Below, in pieces: positions 36,358 through 45,790 of a stretch of 64,000 nucleotides of DNA. The translations under genes were made by a program, and so were the position numbers. The notes under the pieces were generated by a model. That model ran no database searches, was not told where the DNA came from, and was given only the letters and a program-made list of their open reading frames with translations. Source of the DNA: BJGO01 sp964640655 (GTDB lineage Bacteria > Bacteroidota > Bacteroidia > Chitinophagales > UBA10324); contig CAZXFT010000002.1 in the NCBI GenBank assembly GCA_964640655.1, positions 1 through 64,000 on the forward strand. Direction: 5' to 3'. Numbering within the stretch: the first letter of the stretch is position 1; the number at the start of each line of letters is the position of its first letter.

Positions 36358-37257
36358 TTATTTCTGCATCATCTTGGCTTCCATGCTTAAAGTTGCATGA
36401 GGCACAATGCGAAGACGTTCTTTATCTATGAGTTTGCCTGTTACACGGCAAATGCCGTAAGTTTTATTTTGAATGCGCACCAAGGCTTTTTCAAGATTCT
36501 CAATATAGTGAACCTGACGACCGGCCATTTGAGTAAGGTACTCTCGTTCTTGCGTTAATGTGCCGTCTTCCATATTGGAGAACTTATTTTCGGTATCATC
36601 GGTACCATTGTCGTCTTTCCGGTTTACTTGATCTTGCAGGTATTTTAGTTCGGTACGTGCAGCAGATAGTTTTTCTTCAACGAGAGCGCGGAATTCATCC
36701 AATTCTTTATCACTATAACGACTACGTGTATCGGTATTGATTTTTATCTGTTGCTTGGCAGCAGCAGCAGCACGACTGGCAAAACTTTCCGTTTTTTGAA
36801 AAGTAACATTGGCAACAGATTCGGGGCCTGCCTGTCTGAACTTGCGTGTAGTTTTTTCACCCTCATTCTCTGTTATTTTTCTGCGTCTGCCTCTTCTTGG
36901 TTTAGGAGGAGTGAATGTTTTTAATTCCGGTTTGGCAGTCGGACTCGGCATATGCTTAGCTGCAGGTGTTGCCTTAGCCTTAACAGCAACTTTTGCAGTT
37001 GGTTTAGATACAACCTTTGCGGCTGATTTGACTACTACTTTTTTAGCAGGTTTGGCAGCAGGTTTAGCCTTGACTTTGGTGGCAGTAGGTTTGCTTTTTA
37101 CTGGAGCTTTAGCTTTGTTAGCCGGTTTTGCCGGAGCTTTCTTAGCCGCTTTCTTGGCTGTTTTAGCGCTTTTTACAGCTTTTTTTGCCGGTTTTGCACT
37201 TTTCTTCGGGGCTGTTTTCTTCACAACTTTCTTAGCTGTTTTTTTATTGTTTGCCAT
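36358..37257 (-). CDS. Lysine/alanine-rich histone-H1-like tail fused to a TraR/DksA-type domain
   Basis: 299 residues in two parts. Residues 1-130 are Lys/Ala/Pro/Val repeats (KKAVKSAKTAKKAAKK and similar), ending in a basic PKPRRGRRRK patch, like histone H1 or AlgP-type tails that bind DNA non-specifically. Residues about 175-295 are a DksA/TraR-like coiled coil and globular end (TYGICRVTGKLIDKERL, then VPHATLSMEAK). Only one cysteine (Cys270) remains of the four zinc ligands. DksA-like proteins act in the RNA polymerase secondary channel; chromatin or transcription control is inferred. It sits between ileS and lspA, 23 bases from ileS. Confidence 0.82.
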   Translation of the reverse strand: MANNKKTAKKVVKKTAPKKSAKPAKKAVKSAKTAKKAAKKAPAKPANKAKAPVKSKPTATKVKAKPAAKPAKKVVVKSAAKVVSKPTAKVAVKAKATPAAKHMPSPTAKPELKTFTPPKPRRGRRRKITENEGEKTTRKFRQAGPESVANVTFQKTESFASRAAAAAKQQIKINTDTRSRYSDKELDEFRALVEEKLSAARTELKYLQDQVNRKDDNGTDDTENKFSNMEDGTLTQEREYLTQMAGRQVHYIENLEKALVRIQNKTYGICRVTGKLIDKERLRIVPHATLSMEAKMMQK

Positions 37258-37280
37258 ACGCGTTTTTAATGGGTGTGTGG

Positions 37281-40200
37281 TTAATTTTTACTGACCAGAA
37301 TTTTTAATTCGTTTTCGTTTACATCTATAATCTCGGCATCAGAAAGCTGATGTGTACTGAATTGCAGGCTGTCGGCTAAAATTTCGCTGCAAATATATAT
37401 TTTAAAGTTATTTACGGCGCTGTGCAAAAAGTCTTTAGGTTCAAGCTCAACCAAAATTCGGTCAGTAACATTATAGTTGCGCTCTTTGCGAATTTTCTGG
37501 ATTCGGTTTACCAGTTCACGTGCAATGCCTTCTTCAACTAGTTGTTCGCTGATGCTCACATCAAGTGCCACGGTTATGCCTTTATCAGATGCAACGGACC
37601 AACCGGCTAAATCTTCGGATATGACTTCTACGTCAGTTAATAATATATCAATTTCTTCACCCTCAATGTTGATGTTCTGTTTACCCTTTAACTCTAAATC
37701 CTGAATTTGTTTGTTGCTGAAAGCAGCAATTTGTGCTGAGGCCTCTTTCATTTTCTTGCCAAGACGTGCTCCCAATACCTTAAAGTTTGCTTTTGCTTTC
37801 TTCTTAACGATTTCGGAGTCTTCGCCGATGAATTCAATATTTTTTACATTGATTTCACTCTTAATTAAATCGCTTACCGATTCAATGCGTGTTTTCAATT
37901 CATTCTGTAGTACCGGAATCAATATGCGGTTCAATGGTTGACGCACTTTGATATTTGCTTTTTTTCGAAGCGATAATGCCAGAGATGAAATGGTTTGTGC
38001 GAGATCCATACGTAGTTCCAACTCTTTATTCTGTATTTTTTTGTCAGCCTGAGTTAATAGAGTAAGATGTACGGAATCGTGTTTGAGCGGAGTGTTGTTC
38101 GCCTTGGCATTATTGCGTACAGGGGTAGTTAAGTTTTGATATAACCATTCACTGAAGAAAGGAGCAATGGGACTCATCAGTTGAGCTGTAACCATCAGGC
38201 ATTCGAACAGGGTTTCGTATGCTGCCTTTTTGTCTTCGTTCATTTCCGATTTCCAGAAACGACGACGTGATAAACGTATATACCAGTTGCTTAAATGCTC
38301 ATCAACAAATATCTCTATAGCGCGTGCCGCACGGTGTGGCTCGTAAGTATTGTAACAATCACTTACTTCTTCTATAAGGGATTGCAGTTTGGAGATTATC
38401 CAACGATCCATTTCGTTTCGTTCAGCAACCGGGACTATTTTCTTCTCGTCCAATACAAAGCCATCAACATTAGCATAGAGCGCAAAGAAGTTGTATGTGT
38501 TGAACAGGGTACCAAACAACTTGCGCTTCACTTCCTGAATACCCTCTGCATCGAACTTGAGATTGTCCCATGGTGCAGCATTGGCTATCATGTACCAACG
38601 GGTGGCATCTGCACTGTGCTTGGCTATGGTATCAAACGGGTCAACTGCATTGCCAAGGCGCTTGCTCATTTTGTTTCCATTTTTATCAAGCACTAAACCA
38701 TTACTGACCACGTTCTTATAGGCAACGGAATCGAAACACATGGTGGCTATGGCGTGAAGTGTAAAAAACCAGCCACGGGTTTGGTCAACGCCTTCTGCTA
38801 TGAAGTCGGCAGGGAAATTCCCACCAAGTTCCGATCGTTTGAAAGGGTAGTGTAACTGTGCGTAAGGCATGGCACCACTATCGAACCAAACATCAATTAG
38901 ATCCAGTTCTCGGTGCATTGGTTTTCCGCTGTTGCTGATTAGAATGATGTCATCAACATAAGGTCTGTGAAGGTCTTCGGTTTTATCAGAAGTATGTATA
39001 CCTGCTGCTTTGGCTTTTGCAATTTCATTTTTCAACTCATCAACAGATCCTATACATTTTTCTTCAGTACCGTCCTCGGTGCGCCATAACGGAAGTGGGA
39101 TGCCCCAAAAACGGGAGCGTGAAAGATTCCAGTCTTGTAAATTCTCCAGCCAGTTGCCAAAACGACCGGTGCCTGTAGATTCAGGTTTCCAGTTGATGGT
39201 TTTGTTCAGTTCCACCATGCGTTCCTTGGCAGTTGTAGTACGTACAAACCATGAATCGAGCGGATAGTATAATACAGGCTTATCTGTACGCCAGCAGTGC
39301 GGATAGTTGTGCTCGTACTTTTCTACTTTAAATGCTTTGTTTTCTTTTTTGAGTTTGATGGCTAAACGCTCATCAACGGAAAGATATTTTTCGCCACCCT
39401 GTTTCTTCTGCGATTCCTCTTTTTCCTCATCAGTAAGGTATGCCTCCTTCACATATTCACCCGCAAACTCTCCCATTTCCTCTGTGAAGCGTCCACGCTT
39501 ATCGACCAATGTTAAAGATCCAAGACCATTTTGTTTGGCGGTACGAAAATCGTCGGCGCCAAAACTTGGAGCAATGTGAACAATTCCGGTACCGTCTTCA
39601 GTAGATACAAAATCTCCAACCACTACCTTAAAGGCATCTCCATCAGTAGGTTGAGTGTATGGCAATAGTTGTTCATAGCGAAGACCGGATAAGTCAACTC
39701 CATTAAATGTTTTCAGTATGGTATAGGGAATGCTTTTGTCGCCGTGCTTATAATCATCAAATGATAGAGAAGCATTTTTATCGGAAAAATATTTGCCGAA
39801 CAAATCTTTGGCAAGCACTACAAATACAAGTGTGGAGGTATAAGGATTGAATGTTTTTACCAAAACATATTCAATGTTTTTTCCTACAGCCAGGGCTGTG
39901 TTTGAAGGAAGTGTCCAGGGTGTAGTGGTCCAGGCTAATAAATGCACAACATCATTTCCGAAAATAGATTTCGCTTTTTCGTCGGCCACTACCTTAAACT
40001 GAGCAACCACTGTTGTATCCTTAACCGGCTTGTAACAGCCCGGTTGATTGAGCTCGTGAGAACTAAGCCCTGTACCTGCTGCAGGTGAATATGGTTGAAT
40101 AGTGTAGCCCTTGTATAGCATACCTTTCTCGTGCAGCATCTTGAGTAAGTACCATACACTCTCTATATAATCGTTTTCGTAAGTGATGTATGGGTGCTTC

Positions 40201-40634
40201 ATATCCACCCAGTATCCCATTTTCTCAGTTAACTCTTCCCATTTATCGGTGTATTTCATCACCTCTCGGCGGCAGGCTTTGTTGTAATCTTCTATGCTGA
40301 TGCTTTTACCAATATCATCTTTACGAATTCCAAGTGTTTTTTCAACAGCCAGTTCAATAGGTAGGCCGTGAGTATCCCAACCTGCTTTGCGCAGAACTTG
40401 TTTTCCTTTTAATGTCTGATAGCGGCAAAAAATATCTTTGATAGCTCTTGCCATAACGTGGTGAATGCCGGGCATACCATTAGCCGACGGGGGGCCTTCA
40501 TAAAACACAAAAGAATTGTTGGCATCGCGTTCAGAAATGCTGCGCTCGAAGATGTTGTTCTCCTTCCAGAAGCGTTGTATTTCCTGCTCTATGGCCGGCT
40601 GATTCAGTTGTTTATATTCTTTGTAAACCGACAT
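37281..40634 (-). CDS. ileS: Isoleucyl-tRNA synthetase
   Basis: Class I aminoacyl-tRNA synthetase of 1117 residues that charges tRNA-Ile. The HIGH-type motif is GIHH at 56-59 within PPSANGMPGIHHVMARAIKD, the KMSKR loop is NGNKMSKRLGN, and the CP1 editing domain (LLAWTTTPWTLPSNTALAVG) is intact. Length and the missing C-terminal zinc finger put it with the long, eukaryote-like type common in Bacteroidota; that type is often associated with pseudomonic acid tolerance, a family-level statement not tested here. It heads an operon with the DksA-like gene and lspA and has a -7 box 35 bases upstream. Confidence 0.96.
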   Translation of the reverse strand: MSVYKEYKQLNQPAIEQEIQRFWKENNIFERSISERDANNSFVFYEGPPSANGMPGIHHVMARAIKDIFCRYQTLKGKQVLRKAGWDTHGLPIELAVEKTLGIRKDDIGKSISIEDYNKACRREVMKYTDKWEELTEKMGYWVDMKHPYITYENDYIESVWYLLKMLHEKGMLYKGYTIQPYSPAAGTGLSSHELNQPGCYKPVKDTTVVAQFKVVADEKAKSIFGNDVVHLLAWTTTPWTLPSNTALAVGKNIEYVLVKTFNPYTSTLVFVVLAKDLFGKYFSDKNASLSFDDYKHGDKSIPYTILKTFNGVDLSGLRYEQLLPYTQPTDGDAFKVVVGDFVSTEDGTGIVHIAPSFGADDFRTAKQNGLGSLTLVDKRGRFTEEMGEFAGEYVKEAYLTDEEKEESQKKQGGEKYLSVDERLAIKLKKENKAFKVEKYEHNYPHCWRTDKPVLYYPLDSWFVRTTTAKERMVELNKTINWKPESTGTGRFGNWLENLQDWNLSRSRFWGIPLPLWRTEDGTEEKCIGSVDELKNEIAKAKAAGIHTSDKTEDLHRPYVDDIILISNSGKPMHRELDLIDVWFDSGAMPYAQLHYPFKRSELGGNFPADFIAEGVDQTRGWFFTLHAIATMCFDSVAYKNVVSNGLVLDKNGNKMSKRLGNAVDPFDTIAKHSADATRWYMIANAAPWDNLKFDAEGIQEVKRKLFGTLFNTYNFFALYANVDGFVLDEKKIVPVAERNEMDRWIISKLQSLIEEVSDCYNTYEPHRAARAIEIFVDEHLSNWYIRLSRRRFWKSEMNEDKKAAYETLFECLMVTAQLMSPIAPFFSEWLYQNLTTPVRNNAKANNTPLKHDSVHLTLLTQADKKIQNKELELRMDLAQTISSLALSLRKKANIKVRQPLNRILIPVLQNELKTRIESVSDLIKSEINVKNIEFIGEDSEIVKKKAKANFKVLGARLGKKMKEASAQIAAFSNKQIQDLELKGKQNINIEGEEIDILLTDVEVISEDLAGWSVASDKGITVALDVSISEQLVEEGIARELVNRIQKIRKERNYNVTDRILVELEPKDFLHSAVNNFKIYICSEILADSLQFSTHQLSDAEIIDVNENELKILVSKN

Positions 40635-40669
40635 GATATTCTAACTCTATCTTAAATTTTTTAAGGCTG

Positions 40670-40677
40670 CAAAAGTA
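40670..40677 (-). promoter_or_regulatory. Putative ileS operon -7 box (TACTTTTG)
   Basis: Exact TAnnTTTG on the minus strand, 35 bases before the ileS ATG. Confidence 0.45.
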
Positions 40678-40779
40678 AGTAAAAAGCACCCGAATTATGC
40701 TTTGGCACCATATTAAGTGGAGCATTACTCGACTATACTACAATATGTTTTATGTCGTTTGGTGAATCCACAATTCAAC

Positions 40780-40787
40780 TATTTTTA
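40780..40787 (+). promoter_or_regulatory. Putative porZ -7 box (TATTTTTA)
   Basis: One mismatch from TAnnTTTG, only 4 bases before the GTG start of porZ. If real, the transcript is close to leaderless. Confidence 0.35.
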
Positions 40788-40791
40788 ACGC

Positions 40792-43098
40792 GTGAGAATA
40801 ATCAAACACTTGTTAGTCTTTCTATTTCTTTGTTTAATTCTGAAAACAACCCATGCTCAAAAACAATTTCCCGTAGGCACCTGGGTGGATCATTTACCCT
40901 ATTCCAATCCGCGGGTATTGACACAAAGTAATAGCCGAATCTATGCAGCCTGCGATAATTCTTTATTCTATGTGAATAAGGCCGACGACGATATGGTGCG
41001 CATCAGTAAATGTATAGGGCTCAGTGATATTGGATTTAATGATATTGCATACGACCCGAAGCGTGGAAACCTCATCATTTGTTACTCAAACAGTAACATA
41101 GACATATACAACGATGCCGAAGTATTGAATATACCTGATATTAAGCGCAAGAATATTTCCGGCGATAAAAATATTTATTCAGTTACTCTTGACAGCAATT
41201 TGGCTTATCTGGCATGTGGGTTTGGTATCGTGGTACTCGATCTAAAGAAACTGGAAATAAAGGACACTTATATCATAGGACAATCAGGAACCTCATTAAA
41301 GGTTAATCGTGTGGTATTAAGTAACGGTTATATTTATGCGGCAACTGCCTTAGGTTTATTACGTGCTGATCAAAATAGTCCTACGTTGGGAAATTTTGCT
41401 GAATGGCAAATACAAAGCACTTCTGTAAATCTGCCATCGTCGGAATGTCATAACATAGAAGTTGGTGGCAACATTGTTTATGCTGCATTTGGTGATAGTA
41501 TTTTCTCACTTTCAAACAATACGTGGAGTTTTAGATATAAACGTGACGGGTACAACATATCCCGTTTGCGCTTTCAAGACAATAAATTATATACCTGTTA
41601 TGTGAGTGAGGAGAGTAGTCGTATTATCACTATAGAGAATGATATTATTGATTCGTTGGTGAACAATTCTTTTAGTGGTTATCCAAGCGATGTATGTGTG
41701 GACAAAATAAATGGCATAACATGGATTGCAGATTTTTACAACGGGCTATTTAAATTCAAAAACAATACAACACAACGTTTTACGCCATCTGGTCCAGCAA
41801 CATCAAATGTTTGGCAGTTACAGGCATATGATGGAAACGTGTTTGTAGCACCGGGAGGAATGGATGCCAATTATAATTTCTCTTATAATCGCGACGGATT
41901 CTCTGTTTATGCTGACAATCAATGGAACTCTTATAATGGACTTACCATTCCGTTACTTAAAGACACCGTTATGGATTTGCTCGCAGTGGCACACCATCCT
42001 AAAACAGGAAAAACCTATTTTGGATCTTATGTGAACGGAGGAATAGTGGAGTACACGGCAGAAAGTATTAAACTGTATAAACAGGAAGCCTTGTCGAGCA
42101 ATATCGTTTTCACCAATTATGCCTGTACAGGTCTTTCAGTGGATGAATCTGGAAATCTTTGGGCATCCAACCCCTCTACCAACAAACCGTTGGTGGTGCG
42201 CAAAGCGGATGGTACCTGGAAAAAGTTTTCAGTACCCGCTATTACAACTTCTAATAAACCTACCCACATGGTAACCGATCGTTTCAATCAGGTGTGGGTG
42301 AGTTTAATCTATCAGGGTATGTATGTATATAACTACGGGGCTGATTTAGACAACACTTCGGATGATAAATCTAAACTACTCAGCGGTTCATTTGGCCAAG
42401 GTGCCTTGCCTGACTTGAATGTGAATGCTTTGGTGATGGACAAAACAGATAAGTTGTGGATTGGAACAGATAAAGGCATTGGTGTAATTTATTGTCCTCA
42501 AAATATTTTTGAACAAGGTGGTTGTGATGCGCAACGGATAATAGTTACCGGTGCCGATGGAATACCCGGATACTTAATGGAATCAGAAAAGGTAAAAGCT
42601 ATAGCGGTTGATGGCGGTAACAGAAAATGGATAGGTACTGAGAATGGTGTATGGTTATTGTCGGAAGATGGAACTAAAGAATTGTTTCATTTCACGGTGG
42701 ACAATAGCCCTTTATTTTCAAACATCATCATAGCTATAACCGTTGACGATAAAACCGGTGTGGTATATATAGGAACGGACAAGGGGTTGCTTGCATATCA
42801 AAGCGATGCTACTGAAGCCATACTCCTTGATAAGTGTGTGTTGACCGTTAGTCCGAATCCTGTCAATAATGACTACGATGGTGTGATAACAGTACGCGAT
42901 TTACCATACAATTGTACGGTAAAGGTGATGGATGCTGCCGGTGACATGGTGTATCAGGGACGTTCCAATGGAGGAACATTTTCTTGGGATTGTAAAACTT
43001 ATCTGGGACAAAAGCCATCAACAGGAGTTTATTACATCACTGCTGTAAGCAACGATGGCACTTATTCCTGTCACGGCAAGTTTATTATTGTTAATTAG
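40792..43098 (+). CDS. porZ: Type IX secretion system protein PorZ
   Basis: 768 residues: signal peptide (1-22), two seven-bladed-type beta-propellers and a C-terminal domain of the T9SS cargo type. Start is GTG at 40792. The opening QFPVGTWVDHLPYSNPR and the propeller blades with two-component-regulator-like motifs (DKTDKLWIGTDKGIGV, DGGNRKWIGTENGVW) match PorZ. The end (VSPNPVNNDYDGVITVRD, then VYYITAVS) resembles the sorting domain. In Porphyromonas PorZ delivers A-LPS to the cargo attachment complex on the outer face of the cell. It is followed 16 bases later by recO, a linkage I recall from other Bacteroidota. Confidence 0.88.
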   Translation: MRIIKHLLVFLFLCLILKTTHAQKQFPVGTWVDHLPYSNPRVLTQSNSRIYAACDNSLFYVNKADDDMVRISKCIGLSDIGFNDIAYDPKRGNLIICYSNSNIDIYNDAEVLNIPDIKRKNISGDKNIYSVTLDSNLAYLACGFGIVVLDLKKLEIKDTYIIGQSGTSLKVNRVVLSNGYIYAATALGLLRADQNSPTLGNFAEWQIQSTSVNLPSSECHNIEVGGNIVYAAFGDSIFSLSNNTWSFRYKRDGYNISRLRFQDNKLYTCYVSEESSRIITIENDIIDSLVNNSFSGYPSDVCVDKINGITWIADFYNGLFKFKNNTTQRFTPSGPATSNVWQLQAYDGNVFVAPGGMDANYNFSYNRDGFSVYADNQWNSYNGLTIPLLKDTVMDLLAVAHHPKTGKTYFGSYVNGGIVEYTAESIKLYKQEALSSNIVFTNYACTGLSVDESGNLWASNPSTNKPLVVRKADGTWKKFSVPAITTSNKPTHMVTDRFNQVWVSLIYQGMYVYNYGADLDNTSDDKSKLLSGSFGQGALPDLNVNALVMDKTDKLWIGTDKGIGVIYCPQNIFEQGGCDAQRIIVTGADGIPGYLMESEKVKAIAVDGGNRKWIGTENGVWLLSEDGTKELFHFTVDNSPLFSNIIIAITVDDKTGVVYIGTDKGLLAYQSDATEAILLDKCVLTVSPNPVNNDYDGVITVRDLPYNCTVKVMDAAGDMVYQGRSNGGTFSWDCKTYLGQKPSTGVYYITAVSNDGTYSCHGKFIIVN

Positions 43099-43114
43099 TA
43101 TTGTGCAATAAGCT

Positions 43115-43825
43115 ATGCTTCAAAAAACAACCGGCATAGTATTCAGAACCATCAAGTATTCTGAAACAAGCATCATTACAAATATTTACACCAGGCACTT
43201 TGGCTTGTTGAGTTTTATTGTTTCAGGTGTACGCAATGCCAAGTCTAAACAAAAGGCCTCAGCATTTCAACCGATGATGCAATTAGAGTTAGATATCTAC
43301 TTTCGAGAAAATAAAAGTTTGCTGCGCATCAAAGAGTTCAGACATCATTATCTGTATCGTGCTTTGCCATTTGACGTATTAAAAAGTGCGGTCGGGATAT
43401 TTTATATTGACATCTTACAACGTGTTATCAAAGAACACGAACCATCAGAGTCACTATACCTCTTTATAGAAAACCTTTTTGTTCGGTTGGATCAAACAAC
43501 AGATGTACTTGCTTCTTACCCATTACATTTTCTGATAGCGTTGAGCACTTATGTGGGATTATCGCCGAGCGGAACTTACAGCAGCAAGCAACCTTACTTC
43601 GATTTGAGCGAGGGCATTTTTTGTTCATCACCACAACGATTAGAGTATGCTATCAGTCCGCCGCTATCAGAAAAATTTTATAAATTTTTACATCAACAAC
43701 CGGTGAATATCAATTATCAGGAGCGCAAGGAATTGTTGCAACAGTTGTTAAACTATTACACACTGCATAATGCCGACCTGCGCAATGTGCATAGTTTAAG
43801 CGTGCTTGAATCATTGTTTCGTTAA
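43115..43825 (+). CDS. recO: DNA repair protein RecO
   Basis: 236 residues. RecO binds single-stranded DNA and loads RecA together with RecR. The N-terminal OB fold is recognisable (TTGIVFRTIKYSETSIITNIYT, shown in part, and IVSGVRNAKSKQKASAFQPM), followed by an all-helical C-terminal domain. The zinc-binding cysteines present in some RecO proteins are absent, which is common in this phylum. It lies in an operon with porZ. The stop overlaps the convergent transporter stop within TTAA (43822-43825). Confidence 0.92.
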   Translation: MLQKTTGIVFRTIKYSETSIITNIYTRHFGLLSFIVSGVRNAKSKQKASAFQPMMQLELDIYFRENKSLLRIKEFRHHYLYRALPFDVLKSAVGIFYIDILQRVIKEHEPSESLYLFIENLFVRLDQTTDVLASYPLHFLIALSTYVGLSPSGTYSSKQPYFDLSEGIFCSSPQRLEYAISPPLSEKFYKFLHQQPVNINYQERKELLQQLLNYYTLHNADLRNVHSLSVLESLFR

Positions 43826-44703
43826 GCCGCGCGACGTACCAGGTAAACTCCGGCTAAAATGATGAGCATAGCCGCAAGGTGTTGAAAGCCTATATACTCG
43901 CCATCTATTATTGACCATCCGAGGGCAACAACAGGCATTACATAAGTAACCGTTCCCGAGAATGTAACTCCGGTGCGTGATGCTAAATGATTATATAGCA
44001 CTAATGAAAGTGCAGAACCTAAACATGCCAGCAAAGCCACAAACAGCAGACCTTTCCATGCCTGATTATTATTTTGCATCACATGTAGAAATTCAGTTTG
44101 TGTGAGAATTGCCGAAGCAACTATACCCATAAAGAAAAAAGCAACGGATGTAATGACAATAGCGTTAAGACCTTTGAGATAATGTACCAATATCTGATTG
44201 CTGAGACCATATAACAAAGTGGCGGCAACTATAATAAGACCATAGTAATAATTGGATTCTGTACCGGAAGAATGATGAAACAAGATGAGTAATGCAGCAC
44301 CAATAAACCCAATCACAATACCACTGACCTGCATAAGTGTATAACGTACGCCAAAAAACAAATAACCTGTAACCACAATGAATATAGGTGTTAACGAATT
44401 CAACACTCCTGCCGCACCGCTGTCAATGTGTTGTTGTGCTACAGGATAAAGAAATGAAGGAATGCCGCTGCCGCACAATCCCATCAAAAAGGCAAAAACC
44501 TTTTGACGATGAGTTAACAGATACAATCCTTTGATAGCAAATGGCAAAAGCACCAGGCCTGATATACTGATGCGCAATGCTGAAACAGTTATAGGGTCGA
44601 AATAGAGTAGTCCTTTTTTTATGAGAATAAAGGAAGTGCCCCAAACGAGCGATATGGTGACATAAATAATCCAATCGCTAAGTGTGATGCGTTGGTTGTT
44701 CAT
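43822..44703 (-). CDS. EamA-family (DMT superfamily) transporter
   Basis: 293 residues with ten transmembrane helices arranged as two EamA repeats of five. Recognisable features are YVTISLVWGTSFILIKKGL in the first helix, SALRISISGLVLLPFA, and GSALSLVLYNHLASRTGVTF in the second repeat, with a final AAMLIILAGVYLVRR. Members export or import small metabolites such as amino acids or nucleosides; the substrate cannot be read from the sequence. The start codon lies 3 bases after the obg stop, so the gene is co-transcribed with obg. Confidence 0.9.
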   Translation of the reverse strand: MNNQRITLSDWIIYVTISLVWGTSFILIKKGLLYFDPITVSALRISISGLVLLPFAIKGLYLLTHRQKVFAFLMGLCGSGIPSFLYPVAQQHIDSGAAGVLNSLTPIFIVVTGYLFFGVRYTLMQVSGIVIGFIGAALLILFHHSSGTESNYYYGLIIVAATLLYGLSNQILVHYLKGLNAIVITSVAFFFMGIVASAILTQTEFLHVMQNNNQAWKGLLFVALLACLGSALSLVLYNHLASRTGVTFSGTVTYVMPVVALGWSIIDGEYIGFQHLAAMLIILAGVYLVRRAA

Positions 44704-44706
44704 AGT

Positions 44707-45714
44707 TTAATCTTTGGTAAGAGGCTCAGTGAGCATTTCCCAAAGTTGGTCTTTGAGCTTTTGAATGCCTAATCCGGTTGCACTTGAGATAAAAACATGC
44801 GGCACTTGTCTTGGCAATTCTTTTTTTATCAGCTTCATCAGTTCCTCATCTGCCATATCGCATTTGCTGATAGCAAGCAAGCGGGGTTTGGTGAGCAACT
44901 CAGGATTATATTGCTTTAACTCGTTGAGCAATATTTTGTATTCCTTCTTGATATCATCAGCATCAATAGGAATTAAGAAAAGTAATGCCGAGTTGCGCTC
45001 TATGTGTCGCAAAAAACGATGTCCAAGTCCTTTGCCTAAATGCGCACCTTCAATTATTCCCGGTAAGTCCGCCATAACAAATGACTTATCGTCGCGATAA
45101 GAAACAATGCCAAGGTTGGGAGTAAGTGTGGTGAAAGCGTAGTTGGCAATTTCAGGTTTTGCTGCAGTAATTGATGATAACAAGGTAGACTTGCCCGCAT
45201 TGGGGAATCCTACCAAACCAACATCGGCCAATAGTTTCAGCTCCAGTATTTTCCACCCCTCTTCACAGGGTTCACCGGGCTGCGCATACTGAGGAACCTG
45301 ATTGGTAGGAGATTTAAAATGCACATTCCCCAGACCACCACGACCACCTTTCACTAAAATTTGCTCCTGTTTGTGTTCGGTTATTTCAAACAATACTTCA
45401 CCGCTTGCGGCGTCTTTTGCCACTGTCCCTAAGGGTACATCCAATATCACATCCTCGCCGCTCTTACCGGTTTTCATGGCTCCTTTTCCAGCTTCGCCGT
45501 CTTGCGAAAAAACATGCTTGCGAAACTTCAGGTGTAGTAAAGTCCACAATTGACTATTGCCGCGCAAAATAATATGACCACCACGTCCGCCATCGCCGCC
45601 ATCGGGACCGCCTTTGGCGGTGATCTTATCGCGCCGGAAATGCACCGAGCCTGCCCCACCTGCGCCGCTTCGGCAAAATATTTTTACATAGTCAACAAAG
45701 TTGTTGTTCTCCAA
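44707..45714 (-). CDS. obg: GTPase Obg/CgtA
   Basis: Essential ribosome-associated GTPase involved in 50S assembly and stringent control. The 335-residue form has the glycine-rich Obg fold (NFVDYVKIFCRSGAGGAGSVHF at the start, in part, and GGDGGRGGHIIL), then a G domain with G1 GFPNAGKSTL, G3 DLPGI and G4 SKCD. No OCT domain is present. Family N-termini read x-x-NFVDYVKI, which corresponds to a TTG at 45714; the ATG at 45753 would add 13 atypical residues. A -7-like CATCTTTG at 45734-45741 lies between the two, favouring the TTG. The gene is followed by an EamA transporter. Confidence 0.9.
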   Translation of the reverse strand: MENNNFVDYVKIFCRSGAGGAGSVHFRRDKITAKGGPDGGDGGRGGHIILRGNSQLWTLLHLKFRKHVFSQDGEAGKGAMKTGKSGEDVILDVPLGTVAKDAASGEVLFEITEHKQEQILVKGGRGGLGNVHFKSPTNQVPQYAQPGEPCEEGWKILELKLLADVGLVGFPNAGKSTLLSSITAAKPEIANYAFTTLTPNLGIVSYRDDKSFVMADLPGIIEGAHLGKGLGHRFLRHIERNSALLFLIPIDADDIKKEYKILLNELKQYNPELLTKPRLLAISKCDMADEELMKLIKKELPRQVPHVFISSATGLGIQKLKDQLWEMLTEPLTKD

Positions 45715-45790
45715 AATATAAAAAATTGAGTTGCAAAGATGATTAAAAGGCATCAGCTAATATTGTTTGCATAAATACACACCTGTAGTC

